64,000 nt of DNA from Phycicoccus sp. CSK15P-2 (GTDB taxonomy: Bacteria > Actinomycetota > Actinomycetes > Actinomycetales > Dermatophilaceae), in contig NZ_JAFDVE010000001.1 in NCBI RefSeq assembly GCF_016888005.1, positions 62,001-126,000 of the forward strand. Direction: 5' to 3'. Below the pieces are notes generated by a model, which did no database searches, was not told where the DNA came from, and saw nothing but the letters and a program-made list of their open reading frames with translations. Positions 1 to 9,190 of the stretch are shown piece after piece; within the stretch, counting starts at the first letter, position 1; each line of letters begins with the position of its first letter. The position numbers and the translations under genes are program-made.

Positions 1-310
1 CGCCGAGCGCGTCGACCAGCCGGGCCAGCACCGCCTCGGAACCGGCACCCGCGAGGGACCCGGCGGCGGTGCCCAACGGCACGAGACGGGAGCCCAGGGC
101 GTAGCGGCGGTCCGGCGCCTGGCGCATGTACCCGCGCGAGACCAGGGTCCGCAGCAGCCGGTGCGTCGTGGGCACCGGCAAGCCCGATGCCGCGGCGATC
201 TCACCGACGGAGAGCTGGCCCCCGTGCCGGGCGACGGTCTCGAGGACGTCGAGGGCGCGGTGCAGCGCCTGCACGCCGTCGGCCCGGGCCGACCGTCCGT
301 CATCGTCCAT
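1..310 (-). CDS. IclR-family transcriptional regulator (partial, N-terminus)
   Basis: The reverse strand reads from an ATG at 310 off the left edge of the window, giving about 103 residues. They form an IclR-type winged helix: an N-terminal segment with [11 protein letters not shown], then [22 protein letters not shown] (helix-turn-helix), a wing with GYMRQ…[10 protein letters not shown], and the start of the effector domain. IclR regulators classically control glyoxylate-shunt and small-organic-acid genes. This one is divergent from malate synthase and the glycolate oxidase operon, with 121 nt between the start codons, so it is the likely local regulator of that operon. The effector domain and stop lie outside the window. 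The family call is firm; the target is inferred from position. Confidence 0.85.
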   Translation of the reverse strand, partial: MDDDGRSARADGVQALHRALDVLETVARHGGQLSVGEIAAASGLPVPTTHRLLRTLVSRGYMRQAPDRRYALGSRLVPLGTAAGSLAGAGSEAVLARLVDALG

Positions 311-351
311 GCGGGGTCCTTGCCTGTTGACACCTGGTCTGCGGCTGTCTA

Positions 352-389
352 GTTTCGAGATACAGATTCAGTATTCCACGATACGAAAC
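352..389. promoter_or_regulatory. Candidate IclR operator in the divergent glc promoter
   Basis: The gap between the regulator and glcB is AT-rich for this genome and holds nested inverted repeats: GTTTCG (352–357) against CGAAAC (384–389), and ATAC (360–363), GTAT (371–374), ATAC (381–384), which form two overlapping palindromes. Dyads of this kind between an IclR gene and its divergent target are typical operators. No binding evidence exists beyond symmetry and position. Confidence 0.45.
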
Positions 390-431
390 GTCGCACGAGC
401 ATTACCTGCGGGCGGCGGAGCAGGAGACGCG

Positions 432-2594
432 ATGGAGCGGGTGACGGTCGGCGGGCTGCAGGTGGCGCCGGAGCTCCACCGGTTCGTCGTGGACGAGGCC
501 CTGCCGGGCACCGGCCTGGACCCCGCCCGGTTCTGGGCAGGGCTCGCCTCGATCCTCGCGGACCTCGCCCCCCGGCAGCGCGAGCTGCTCGCCCGCCGCG
601 ACGAGCTCCAGCACCGGCTCGACGACTGGCACCGGGAGCACCCCGGCCGTCCCGACCCGCAGGCCTACGCAGCGTTCCTGCGCGAGATCGGCTACCTCCT
701 CGACGAGCCCGAGCACGTGGAGGTGACGACCGACGGGGTGGACGACGAGGTGGCTCGCATCGCCGGCCCCCAGCTCGTGGTCCCGCTGCTCAACGCACGT
801 TTCGCGACCAACGCCGTCAACGCTCGCTGGGGGTCGCTGTACGACGCTCTCTACGGCTCCGACGTCGTACCGCAGGACGGCGACCTCGCGCCGGGTGAGG
901 AGTACAACACGACCCGCGGCGACGAGGTGATCCGCCGGGGCCGCGCCTTCCTCGACGAGCACTTCCCCCTCGAGGAGGGCTCGCACGCCGCCGCCGAACG
1001 CTACGCCGCGGACGACGACGGGCTCGCCGTGACCGCGAAGGGCGAGGTCCGACGGCTCGCCGACCCCGGCCAGTACGTGGGCCATCGCGGCGCCCCGGAC
1101 GCCCCGGAGGCCGTCGTCCTCGTGCACCACGACCTGCACGTCGAGGTCCAGGTGGACCCGGAGGACCCGGTCGGGGCGAGCGACCGTGCCGGCGTCAAGG
1201 ACCTGCTCCTGGAGTCGGCCGTCTCGACGATCATGGACCTCGAGGACTCGGTCGCCGCCGTCGACGCCGCCGACAAGGTGCTCGGCTACCGCAACTGGCT
1301 GCACCTGATGGACGGCACCCTCGCCGAGGAGGTCACCAAGGGCGGGGAGACCTTCACCCGGGCGATGGCCCCCGACCGCACGTGCACCGGGCCGGACGGC
1401 TCCGAGGTCGTGCTGCGGGGTCGCTCGCTGCTCTTCGTCCGCCAGGTCGGCCACCTCATGACGAGCGACGCGGTGCTCGACGCCGAGGGCCGGGAGGTGC
1501 CCGAGGGCATCCTCGACGCGGTGATGACCGCGCTGGGCAGCCTGCGTGACCTCCGGGGCGCGACCGAGCGGCAGAACTCGCGCACCGGCGCGATGTACGT
1601 CGTCAAGCCCAAGATGCACGGCCCCGACGAGGTGGCGCTCGCCGTCGAGGTCTTCGAACGCGTCGAGCGGCTGCTCGGCCTGGAGCCGCGGACGGTCAAG
1701 GTCGGCATCATGGACGAGGAGCGCCGCACGTCGCTCAACCTCAAGGCCTGCATCGAGCGGGCTCGCGACCGGGTCGTGTTCATCAACACCGGGTTCCTCG
1801 ACCGGACCGGCGACGAGATCCACACCTCGATGCACGCCGGCCCGGTGGTCCGCAAGAACGCGATGAGGGGCACGACGTGGATCGAGGCCTACGAGGACCT
1901 CAACGTCGACATCGGCCTGGAGTGCGGGCTGCTCGGCCGGGCCCAGATCGGCAAGGGCATGTGGCCCGCCCCCGACTCCCTCGGGGCGATGGCGGAGACG
2001 AAGGTCGGGCACCCCCGGGCGGGCGCCAGCTGCGCGTGGGTGCCGTCGCCGACCGCGGCGACGGTCCACGCCCTGCACTACCACGAGGTCGACGTCCGGG
2101 CGGTGCAGGAGGAGCTGGCCGCCGCCGGTCGCCGCGGCCGGCGCGAGGACCTGCTCGTCGTCCCGCTCGGCGACCCGGACGGGTGGTCCGCCGAGGACCG
2201 CCAGGAGGAGCTCGACAACAACCTGCAGAGCCTGCTCGGCTACGTCGTGCGGTGGGTCGACGCAGGGGTCGGCTGCTCCAAGGTGCCCGACATCACGGGG
2301 GAGCCCCTCATGGAGGACCGGGCGACGTGCCGCATCTCCGCCCAGCACGTCGCGAACTGGCTCACCCACGGGGTCGTCGACGCGGAGCAGGTCGAGGAGA
2401 CGCTGCGCCGGATGGCCGCCGTCGTCGACGAGCAGAACGCGGGGGCCGAGGGCTACGAGCCGATGGGCCCCACCTTCGACGGCCCGGCCTTCCGGGCCGC
2501 CTACGACCTCGTGTTCGAGGGAGTCGACCAGCCGAGCGGGTACACCGAGCCGATCCTGCACCGGCGCCGCCAGGAGAGGAAGGAGAGCCGATGA
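432..2594 (+). CDS. glcB: Malate synthase G
   Basis: Condenses glyoxylate with acetyl-CoA to malate, the cytosolic last step of glycolate use. The 720-residue length fits the single-chain MSG form rather than the roughly 530-residue MSA. Visible family segments include [34 protein letters not shown] and [17 protein letters not shown], then [20 protein letters not shown] around residues 450–475 and the C-terminal [10 protein letters not shown]…[14 protein letters not shown] region. The ATG at 432 was chosen because it is preceded by GCAGGAG and gives the usual MSG N-terminus; an upstream in-frame extension runs through the regulatory gap. The stop overlaps the next gene's start (ATGATGG), so the two are translationally coupled. 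First gene of the glc operon. Confidence 0.95.
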   Translation: MERVTVGGLQVAPELHRFVVDEALPGTGLDPARFWAGLASILADLAPRQRELLARRDELQHRLDDWHREHPGRPDPQAYAAFLREIGYLLDEPEHVEVTTDGVDDEVARIAGPQLVVPLLNARFATNAVNARWGSLYDALYGSDVVPQDGDLAPGEEYNTTRGDEVIRRGRAFLDEHFPLEEGSHAAAERYAADDDGLAVTAKGEVRRLADPGQYVGHRGAPDAPEAVVLVHHDLHVEVQVDPEDPVGASDRAGVKDLLLESAVSTIMDLEDSVAAVDAADKVLGYRNWLHLMDGTLAEEVTKGGETFTRAMAPDRTCTGPDGSEVVLRGRSLLFVRQVGHLMTSDAVLDAEGREVPEGILDAVMTALGSLRDLRGATERQNSRTGAMYVVKPKMHGPDEVALAVEVFERVERLLGLEPRTVKVGIMDEERRTSLNLKACIERARDRVVFINTGFLDRTGDEIHTSMHAGPVVRKNAMRGTTWIEAYEDLNVDIGLECGLLGRAQIGKGMWPAPDSLGAMAETKVGHPRAGASCAWVPSPTAATVHALHYHEVDVRAVQEELAAAGRRGRREDLLVVPLGDPDGWSAEDRQEELDNNLQSLLGYVVRWVDAGVGCSKVPDITGEPLMEDRATCRISAQHVANWLTHGVVDAEQVEETLRRMAAVVDEQNAGAEGYEPMGPTFDGPAFRAAYDLVFEGVDQPSGYTEPILHRRRQERKESR

Positions 2595-3016
2595 TGGACC
2601 TGGAGACCGCACGCGGCATCGTCGCCGCTGCCCGGGCGCACGGCCGCGACGCCGGCCTGAAGCCGCTGACCGTCGTCGTCCTCGACGCCGGTGGCCACCT
2701 CGTCGCGGCCGAGCGGGAGGACGGCTCGTCCATCGGGCGCGTCCAGGTGGGCGTCGGCAAGGCCTACGGCGCCCTGGCGCTCGGGATGGGGTCGCGCGGG
2801 ATCATGGCACGCGCCGAGCAGCAGGCGTACTTCGTCTCCTCGGTCACCTCGGCGCTGGGTGGCGCGCTCGTGCCGGTGCCGGGAGGTGTGCTCGTCACGG
2901 ACGACACCGGAGCGGTGCTCGGCGCCGTGGGGGTGACCGGCGACACCTCCGACCACGACGAGGAGGCGGCGGTCGCCGGGATCACGGCCGTCGGGCTCCG
3001 GGCCCGGGTCGACTGA
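2591..3016 (+). CDS. glcG: GlcG/HbpS-family protein
   Basis: A 141-residue single-domain protein of the GlcG/HbpS (DUF336) family. Recognisable segments are [36 protein letters not shown], and [32 protein letters not shown] near the C-terminus. In E. coli glcG lies within the glcDEFGBA operon but has no defined catalytic role; HbpS relatives bind haem or cobalamin. The start overlaps the glcB stop by four bases (ATGA), and GlcD follows 14 nt later, so it is co-transcribed with the glycolate genes. Function in this operon is unproven. Confidence 0.85.
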   Translation: MMDLETARGIVAAARAHGRDAGLKPLTVVVLDAGGHLVAAEREDGSSIGRVQVGVGKAYGALALGMGSRGIMARAEQQAYFVSSVTSALGGALVPVPGGVLVTDDTGAVLGAVGVTGDTSDHDEEAAVAGITAVGLRARVD

Positions 3017-3029
3017 AGGGGCGGGGCCG

Positions 3030-4493
3030 ATGACCAGAGGACTCGACGCCGTGGCCGACCTGGCGCGGCGTCTCCTCCCGGCCGACGCGGTGATCACCGA
3101 CCGCGCCCGGCTCCGCACCTACGAGTGCGACGGGCTCGCCCACTACCGGGTGACCCCCGGGCTCGTCGTGGTCCCGCCCGACGCGGGGTCGCTCGCGGCG
3201 GTCGTCGCCGCGTGCAACGAGCACCGTGTGCCCTTCGTCGCCCGGGGTTCCGGGACCGGCCTCTCCGGTGGCGCGCTGCCGCACGCCGACGGAGTGCTGG
3301 TCGTGACCTCGCTGCTCCGTTCGATCCGGGAGGTCCGGCCCGAGGACCAGCGGGCCGTGGTCGAGCCCGGGGTCATCAACCTCGACGTCACGCGGGCGGC
3401 GACGCCCGGCGGGTACTACTACGCACCGGACCCCTCGAGCCAGCAGATCTGCTCCATCGGCGGCAACCTCGCCGAGAACTCCGGCGGCGCCCACTGCCTC
3501 AAGTACGGTTTCACGGCCAACCACGTGCTGTCGGCCGAGCTCGTCACCCCGCAGGGCGACATCGTGCGCCTGGGTACCGACGCGCCCGACGCCCCCGGGT
3601 ACGACCTCCTCGGTGCGGTCATCGGCTCCGAGGGGACGCTCGGCGTGGTGACCGAGGCGACGCTGCGCCTGGTGCGCCTGCCGGAGGCGGTCCGCACCGT
3701 CCTCGTCGGCTTCGGGTCCACCGACCAGGCGGGTCACGCGACGTCGGCGATCATCGCCGCCGGGATCGTGCCGGCGGCCATCGAGATGATGGACGCCCTG
3801 GCCATCGAGGCGGCCGAGGCGGCGGTGCAGTGCGGCTACCCCGACGGGGCCGGCGCAGTGCTCGTCATCGAGCTCGACGGCCCGCAGGCCGAGGTCGAGG
3901 CCGAGTACGCGCAGGTCGAGCGGATCTGCCGGGAGCACGGAAGCACCGAGCAGCGGCTCGCGACCGACCCGGCGGACCGTGCGCTGATCTGGAAGGGGCG
4001 CAAGTCGGCCTTCGCGGCCGTCGGACGGATCAGCCCCGACTACATCGTCCAGGACGGTGTCATCCCGCGGACCGCCCTGCCCGAGGTGCTGCGGGCCATC
4101 GACGAGGTCTCGCGCAGCTCGGGCGTCCGGGTCGCCAACGTCTTCCACGCGGGGGACGGCAACCTCCACCCGCTGGTCCTCTTCGACGACGCCGTCCACG
4201 GGGCGGGGGAGGCGGCCGAGGAGGTCAGTGGCGCCATCCTCGACCTGTGCATCGAGCACGGCGGCTCGATCACCGGCGAGCACGGGGTGGGTGTCGACAA
4301 GGCGAAGTACATGCCGCGGATGTACGGCGAGGACGACCTCGACACCATGCAGCTGCTGCGGTGTGCCTTCGACCCCGACGGCATCGCCAACCCGGGCAAG
4401 GTGTTCCCGACGCCGCGCCTGTGCGGGGAGGTGCCCGGCCGGCGCAAGGGTGTCCACCCGGCGCAGGCGGCCGGTCTGGCCGAGGTCTTCTGA
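3030..4493 (+). CDS. glcD: Glycolate oxidase FAD-linked subunit GlcD
   Basis: The catalytic flavin subunit that oxidises glycolate to glyoxylate and passes electrons on through GlcE/GlcF. The 487 residues show a PCMH-type FAD-binding domain: VPFVARGSGTGLSGGALP near residue 70, GGNLAENSGGAHCLKYG near 149, and GSEGTLGVVTEATLRLVRLP near 200. An FAD-oxidase C-terminal domain follows with NVFHAGDGNLHPL and GSITGEHGVGVDKAKYM, a GlcD/D-lactate dehydrogenase hallmark. AAGGGG sits upstream of the ATG. Its TGA overlaps the GlcE ATG. D-lactate dehydrogenase is the main alternative, but the presence of E and F subunits and malate synthase favours glycolate. Confidence 0.93.
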   Translation: MTRGLDAVADLARRLLPADAVITDRARLRTYECDGLAHYRVTPGLVVVPPDAGSLAAVVAACNEHRVPFVARGSGTGLSGGALPHADGVLVVTSLLRSIREVRPEDQRAVVEPGVINLDVTRAATPGGYYYAPDPSSQQICSIGGNLAENSGGAHCLKYGFTANHVLSAELVTPQGDIVRLGTDAPDAPGYDLLGAVIGSEGTLGVVTEATLRLVRLPEAVRTVLVGFGSTDQAGHATSAIIAAGIVPAAIEMMDALAIEAAEAAVQCGYPDGAGAVLVIELDGPQAEVEAEYAQVERICREHGSTEQRLATDPADRALIWKGRKSAFAAVGRISPDYIVQDGVIPRTALPEVLRAIDEVSRSSGVRVANVFHAGDGNLHPLVLFDDAVHGAGEAAEEVSGAILDLCIEHGGSITGEHGVGVDKAKYMPRMYGEDDLDTMQLLRCAFDPDGIANPGKVFPTPRLCGEVPGRRKGVHPAQAAGLAEVF

Positions 4494-5740
4494 TGGTCGC
4501 GACGGCCCTGGGGGAAGCGGCTCGCGCCGCGGTCGGCTCGGCGTGCGAGGTCAGGGAGGCGACCGGGGACGACGCGGTCGACGGCACACCCGCGGGGCTG
4601 GTGGCGCGGCCCGCCGACACGTCCGAGGTCGCGGAGGTGATGCGTGCCAGTGCCGCGCACGGCCTCAGCGTCGTCTCGCGGGGGGCCGGGACGAAGCTGG
4701 CGTGGTGCCCGCCGCCGGAGTCCGCCGACCTCGTGCTCGACCTGACCGCCATGGACCGGGTCCTCGACCACCAGGCGGGTGACCTCATCGTCGAGGCGGA
4801 GGCCGGCACACCTCTCGCCGCCGTGCGGTCCGTGGTCGGGGAGCAGGGCCAGCGTCTCGTGGTGGACGAGACGACGCCCGGGGCGACGGTGGGGGGCAGC
4901 CTGGCCGCACACGCCTCCGGGCCGGAGCGGATGCTCGCCGGGACCGCCCGCGACCTCCTCATCGGGATGACCGTCGTGCGCGCCGACGGTGTCGTCGCCC
5001 GGTCCGGCGGCCGGGTCGTGAAGAACGTCGCGGGCTACGACCTCGGCAAGCTGCTCGTCGGGTCGTTCGGCACGCTCGGTGTCATCACCCGGGCGACCTT
5101 CCGCCTCCATCCGGCCGCCGAGACGGAGCGCTGGGTCTCGGTTCCGGTGGCGGACGCCGACGCCGTGCACCGCCTCACCCATGCCGTGGTCCATGCGCAG
5201 GTCGTGCCCGCGGCGGTCGAGGTGGACCTCGGCGGTCCCGCACGCGACGCGGCCTCGGGGTCGTTCACGGTCCAGCTCGGGGGCCGGGCGACCGGTGTCA
5301 CCCGGCGCGCGGACGCGGTGGCCCACCTCTTGGGCGGCGGCGCCGAGGTCGCGCAGAACGCCCCGGACGGCTGGGGGAGGTACCCCTGGGCGCCGGACGA
5401 GGTCGGGCTCAAGCTCACCTGCGTGCTGTCGGGGCTGCGCGACGTGGTCGCGGCGGCGGCCGGGGCCGGGGCACGGGTCCGCGGCTCGGCTGGTTCCGGC
5501 GTGCTGTACGCCGCGCTGCCCGTCACCGCCGCGGGCGGCGTCGTCGCCGCGGTGGACCGGCTGCGCGCCACCTGCGTCGCCCGTGGCGGGTCCGCGGTCG
5601 TCCTCCAGGCGCCACCGGACGTCGAGCGGTCGTGCGACCCGTGGGGCCCGGTCCCGGCCCTGGACCTGATGCGCCGGGTCAAGGAGCGCTTCGACCCCGA
5701 CCGGCGGATGGCGCCGGGCCGGTTCGTGGGAGGGATCTGA
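4493..5740 (+). CDS. glcE: Glycolate oxidase subunit GlcE
   Basis: Second FAD-binding subunit of the glycolate oxidase complex, 415 residues. It has a PCMH FAD domain with VVSRGAGTKLAWCPPP near residue 60, ETTPGATVGGSLAAHASGP near 122, and KNVAGYDLGKLLVGSFGTLGVITRATFRL near 176; the C-terminal half is a shortened, GlcE-like cap. The ATG at 4493 overlaps the GlcD stop by one base and its own TGA overlaps the GlcF ATG, a tight D–E–F coupling that suggests stoichiometric production. Distinguished from GlcD by its order and by having no EHGVG motif. Confidence 0.9.
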   Translation: MVATALGEAARAAVGSACEVREATGDDAVDGTPAGLVARPADTSEVAEVMRASAAHGLSVVSRGAGTKLAWCPPPESADLVLDLTAMDRVLDHQAGDLIVEAEAGTPLAAVRSVVGEQGQRLVVDETTPGATVGGSLAAHASGPERMLAGTARDLLIGMTVVRADGVVARSGGRVVKNVAGYDLGKLLVGSFGTLGVITRATFRLHPAAETERWVSVPVADADAVHRLTHAVVHAQVVPAAVEVDLGGPARDAASGSFTVQLGGRATGVTRRADAVAHLLGGGAEVAQNAPDGWGRYPWAPDEVGLKLTCVLSGLRDVVAAAAGAGARVRGSAGSGVLYAALPVTAAGGVVAAVDRLRATCVARGGSAVVLQAPPDVERSCDPWGPVPALDLMRRVKERFDPDRRMAPGRFVGGI

Positions 5741-7119
5741 TGAGCACCGACCACCGCGACCAGCCGGATGCCCCCGCCACCGGGTCGGTCGTCGACGTCG
5801 ACGGACCGGTCCCGGGCGGGGCGTTCGACGAGCACCACCCCCCGGACGCCGCCCTCGTCGGCGACTGCGTGCACTGCGGGTTCTGCCTGCCGACGTGCCC
5901 GACGTACGTGCTGTGGGGAGAGGAGATGGACTCCCCGCGCGGCCGGATCCACCTCATGAAGCAGGGCCTCGAGGGCGAGCCGATGACCGACTCGATGGTC
6001 GCGCACTGGGATGCCTGCCTGGGGTGCATGGCCTGCGTCACGGCCTGCCCGTCCGGGGTGCAGTACGACGTGCTCATCGAGCAGACCCGGGCCCAGGTCG
6101 AGCGGCGGCACGAGCGCGGCCGCGCCGACCGGGCGTTACGCAGCCTCGTCTTCGCGATCTTCCCCCACCCGCGCCGGCTGCGGCTGCTCCGTGGCCCGCT
6201 GCGGGCCCTGCAGGCCGCGGGCCTCGACCGGGCGCTGCGCCGGACCGGTCTGCTCGAGCGGCTCTCGCCGCAGCTCGCGGCGATGGAGGGGCTGGCGCCC
6301 CGGCTGGGCCGCGCCGAGCGCCTCCCGTCGTTCCTGCCCGCCCTGGGCGCGCGTCGCGGCGTCGTCGGACTCCTCACCGGCTGCGTGCAGGGCGCGTTCT
6401 TCCCCGGTGTCAACGCCGCCACCGCACGCGTGCTGCAGGCCGAGGGGCTCGACGTGGTGGTCCCGCGGGCGCAGGGGTGCTGCGGGGCGCTCTCGGCGCA
6501 CAACGGGCGGGACGACGAGGCGCGCTCCTACGCCCGGGGCCTGGTGGACGCGTTCGACACCAGCGGCGTCGACCACGTCGTCGTCAACGCCGCGGGCTGC
6601 GGCTCGACGATGAAGGAGTACGCCGCGCTGCTCGCCGACGACCCCGAGTACGCCGAGCGGGCCCGGACCTTCGAGGCACGGGTGCGCGACGTCTCCGAGC
6701 TCCTCGACGAGCTCGGGCCGGTCGCGACCCGCCATCCGCTGGACGTCACCGTCGCCTACCACGACGCATGTCACCTCTCCCACGCGCAGGGAGTGCGGGC
6801 CCAGCCACGGCGCCTGCTGCAGGCCGTCCCGGGTCTGGAGCTCCGGGAGGTCGCCGAGGCCGAGCTGTGCTGCGGGTCGGCCGGGATCTACAACATCCTG
6901 AGCCCCGGCCCGGCCCGGGAGCTCGGCGACCGCAAGGCGGCGAACATCGTCGCGACCGGCGCCGACGTGCTCGTCACGGCCAACCCGGGATGCCTGATGC
7001 AGGTCGCCAGCGCCATCGAGCGCTCGGGGCACCCCATGCGGCTGCTGCACACCGTCGAGCTGCTCGACGCCTCGCTCCGGGGAGCAGGACTCCCCGGTCA
7101 ACCGGACGAAGGAGTCTGA
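5740..7119 (+). CDS. glcF: Glycolate oxidase iron–sulfur subunit GlcF
   Basis: Electron-transfer subunit of glycolate oxidase, 459 residues. Two 4Fe-4S sets are visible: Cys43-x2-Cys46-x2-Cys49-x3-Cys53 (followed by Pro) and Cys93-x2-Cys96-x2-Cys99-x3-Cys103. Two CCG (heterodisulfide-reductase-like) domains follow, with GCVQGAFFPG…QGCCGALSAHNG and YHDACHLSHAQG…LCCGSAGIYN. The ATG overlaps the GlcE stop by one base. The N-terminus carries a roughly 40-residue acidic extension before the first cluster. Leu133 is encoded by TTA (6136–6138), a codon that is very rare at this base composition. Two nt after the stop begins the permease gene. Confidence 0.93.
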   Translation: MSTDHRDQPDAPATGSVVDVDGPVPGGAFDEHHPPDAALVGDCVHCGFCLPTCPTYVLWGEEMDSPRGRIHLMKQGLEGEPMTDSMVAHWDACLGCMACVTACPSGVQYDVLIEQTRAQVERRHERGRADRALRSLVFAIFPHPRRLRLLRGPLRALQAAGLDRALRRTGLLERLSPQLAAMEGLAPRLGRAERLPSFLPALGARRGVVGLLTGCVQGAFFPGVNAATARVLQAEGLDVVVPRAQGCCGALSAHNGRDDEARSYARGLVDAFDTSGVDHVVVNAAGCGSTMKEYAALLADDPEYAERARTFEARVRDVSELLDELGPVATRHPLDVTVAYHDACHLSHAQGVRAQPRRLLQAVPGLELREVAEAELCCGSAGIYNILSPGPARELGDRKAANIVATGADVLVTANPGCLMQVASAIERSGHPMRLLHTVELLDASLRGAGLPGQPDEGV

Positions 7120-7121
7120 CC

Positions 7122-8582
7122 ATGGCCGAGACCGATCAGGTCGACAGGGGAGACCTGGCACACGAGCTGCCCAGCGCGCACGTCGAACCCGCGCGGTACG
7201 CCGACCTCCCCGAACCGGTGCCGCTGAAGAAGATCCTCGGGCCCAGCGTGCTGCTGCTGGCCGGCGCCATCGGGTCCGGTGAGTTCGTCCTCTGGCCCTA
7301 CATCACCTCCCAGGTCGGCCTGACCCTCGTGTGGCTGACCCTCCTCGGCGTGACCACGCAGTACTTCCTCAACATGGAGATCGAGCGGTACACCCTGGCG
7401 ACCGGGGAGACGGCGGTCACCGGCTTCACCCGGCTGTGGCGGCCGTGGGGCCTGCTCTTCATCGTCATGACCGTGGTCCCCTGGGCCTGGCCCGGCTGGG
7501 CGACCGGCGGCACCACCACGCTGAGCTTCGTGTTCGGCTTCTCGGCCGACGTCATCCCGTACCTGACCATCGGCGTGCTCGTGCTCATCGGTGCGGTGCT
7601 GACGGCCTCACCGGTCGTGTACCGGACCGTCGAGAAGATCCAGTTCTTCATGGTGGCGCTCATCGTGCTGTTCGTGCTCTACGCGATGCTCTTCCTCATC
7701 GGGGGCGAGGGCTACGCCGGGCTCGCCACGGGCTTCGTCTCCGTGGCGGAGATCCCCGACGGGATCGGCACGATCGGCACGGCGACCCTGCTCGGCGCGA
7801 TCGCGTTCGCGGGCGCGGGCGGCGCGATGAACCTGGCCCAGTCGAACTGGATGCGCGACAAGGGCCTCGGGATGGGGGCCAGGCTGCCGAAGGTCGTCTC
7901 ACCGTTCACCGGGGAGGAGATCGCGGCTCCGACGACGGGCTACTTCTTCAAGCGCGACCCGGAGAACATGCGGCGTTGGAACGCGTGGTGGAAGCTCGCG
8001 CACCGCGAGCAGTTCACGACGTTCTTCGTGATCGGCGCGGTGACACTGTTCGTCTTCATGGCGCTCACGTTCGTCACGGTCGACCAGGGGCTCTCCGAGG
8101 AGAGCTTCGACTTCATCAGGGTGCAGGGCGACGCGCTCGGCGACCTCCAGGGCGCCTGGCTGTCCACGGCGTTCTGGCTCATCGGAACCGTCGTGCTCTT
8201 CTCCACCAACCTCGCCGTGCTCGACATGGTCGGCCGGATCACCGCCGACATCCTCAAGACCGGGCCGCTGCGGAACAGCACGAGGTGGAGCGAGAGCAAG
8301 CTCTACTTCGCGGTCGTCTGGCTCGAGATCGCGTTCGGCTCGGTGATCCTGCTCTCCGGCATCACCCAGCCCGTCCTGCTGCTCGTCATCGCGTCCTCGC
8401 TCAACGGGATCGTGATGTTCGTGTACTCGGCGCTGCTCATCCAGCTCAACCGGTTCACGCTGCCGCGTGAGATCGGGCTGAAGGGCGGCCGGCTCGTCGT
8501 GCTCGGCTGGGCGGTGCTCTTCTACGGCGGGTTCTCCGTCGTCCTCGTCATCGACCAGGCGAAGACCCTGACCGGAGGCTGA
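7122..8582 (+). CDS. NRAMP-fold membrane permease
   Basis: A 486-residue polytopic membrane protein with about 11–12 hydrophobic segments that resembles the NRAMP (SLC11) family. The first membrane segment reads LLLAGAIGSGEFVLWPYI, where classical metal transporters carry DPGN; the sixth reads AIAFAGAGGAMNLAQSNWM, where they carry MPHN. Both metal-binding motifs are therefore absent, so divalent metal is an unlikely substrate. An insertion with TGYFFKRDPENMRRWNAWWKLAHRE follows. It starts two nt after glcF and ends at a strong hairpin, so it is the last gene of the glycolate operon and sits where E. coli has the GlcA permease. Glycolate or glyoxylate uptake is an inference from context. Confidence 0.75.
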   Translation: MAETDQVDRGDLAHELPSAHVEPARYADLPEPVPLKKILGPSVLLLAGAIGSGEFVLWPYITSQVGLTLVWLTLLGVTTQYFLNMEIERYTLATGETAVTGFTRLWRPWGLLFIVMTVVPWAWPGWATGGTTTLSFVFGFSADVIPYLTIGVLVLIGAVLTASPVVYRTVEKIQFFMVALIVLFVLYAMLFLIGGEGYAGLATGFVSVAEIPDGIGTIGTATLLGAIAFAGAGGAMNLAQSNWMRDKGLGMGARLPKVVSPFTGEEIAAPTTGYFFKRDPENMRRWNAWWKLAHREQFTTFFVIGAVTLFVFMALTFVTVDQGLSEESFDFIRVQGDALGDLQGAWLSTAFWLIGTVVLFSTNLAVLDMVGRITADILKTGPLRNSTRWSESKLYFAVVWLEIAFGSVILLSGITQPVLLLVIASSLNGIVMFVYSALLIQLNRFTLPREIGLKGGRLVVLGWAVLFYGGFSVVLVIDQAKTLTGG

Positions 8583-8588
8583 CGCGGC

Positions 8589-8627
8589 GAGGCGACCCCC
8601 GGTGCCGGGCGGCGCCGGGGTCGCCTC
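8589..8627. terminator. Bidirectional terminator hairpin after the glc operon
   Basis: GAGGCGACCCCC (8589–8600) faces GGGGTCGCCTC (8617–8627), with an inner near-match that leaves a short loop. It lies between the convergent permease and CGNR genes. There is no T-tract, as is common for hairpin terminators at this base composition. Confidence 0.7.
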
Positions 8628-8629
8628 GG

Positions 8630-9190
8630 TCATCCCTCGGGCTGTCGCTGCTTGCGGGCGCGGTAGGCGGCGACGTTCGCCTTCGTCCCGCACGTCCCGT
8701 CGCAGAACTTGCGCGACCGGTTGCGGGAGAGGTCGACGTAGACGTCGTCGCAGTCGTCGGCGCTGCACACCTGGAGGCGGTCGCGCTCCCCGGCGCGGAT
8801 GACGTCGACCATCGCCATCGCGACCTCGACGGCGACCCGGTCGGCGAAGGGGGCGTCGTCGTCGGTGGCGTGGATGTGCCAGCCCTGGTCGTCGTGCTCG
8901 ACGAGCCGGGGGAGCGCGCTGCCCTCCGCGAGCAGGGCGTTGACCTCCGCGACCTGCTCCTCGAGCGGGGCGACCCAGACGCCGCGGACGCGCTCGCGGA
9001 CCCGGTGCAGGTGCGCGACGTCGGCCTCGTCGTCCGGGATGCCTCCGGTCCACCCCCACTCCTCCATCCAGGCGAGGACGGAGGGCAGGTCGGGCAGCTC
9101 CTCCTCGCCGCTCGACCCGTGTCCCGGGGCGGTGTTGCACAGGACCGCCGTGTGGCGCAGGACGAGGTCGGTGTCATGGGTGAAAACCAT
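8630..9190 (-). CDS. CGNR zinc-finger (ABATE domain) regulator
   Basis: 186 residues with an N-terminal alpha-helical ABATE region (LLAEG…, DRVAVEVAMAMVDVIRAGE) and a C-terminal CGNR zinc finger: CSADDCDDVYVDLSRNRSRKF then CDGTCGTKANVAAYRARK, with Cys-x4-Cys and Cys-x3-Cys pairs. Proteins of this type are presumed stress-linked transcription factors. It is divergent from an EamA transporter, and its ATG abuts a long inverted repeat, suggesting it regulates itself and the exporter. The assignment rests on the very characteristic C-terminal motif. Confidence 0.85.
   Translation of the reverse strand: MVFTHDTDLVLRHTAVLCNTAPGHGSSGEEELPDLPSVLAWMEEWGWTGGIPDDEADVAHLHRVRERVRGVWVAPLEEQVAEVNALLAEGSALPRLVEHDDQGWHIHATDDDAPFADRVAVEVAMAMVDVIRAGERDRLQVCSADDCDDVYVDLSRNRSRKFCDGTCGTKANVAAYRARKQRQPEG

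Noticed and set aside
126-431. N-terminal extension of malate synthase to an ATG at 126
   Set aside because: It would overlap the IclR regulator and the divergent promoter, and the residues do not resemble malate synthase; ATG 432 has a ribosome binding site.
7122-8582. Calling the permease MntH, a manganese/iron transporter
   Set aside because: The DPGN and MPHN metal-site motifs are not present, and the operon context is glycolate oxidation.
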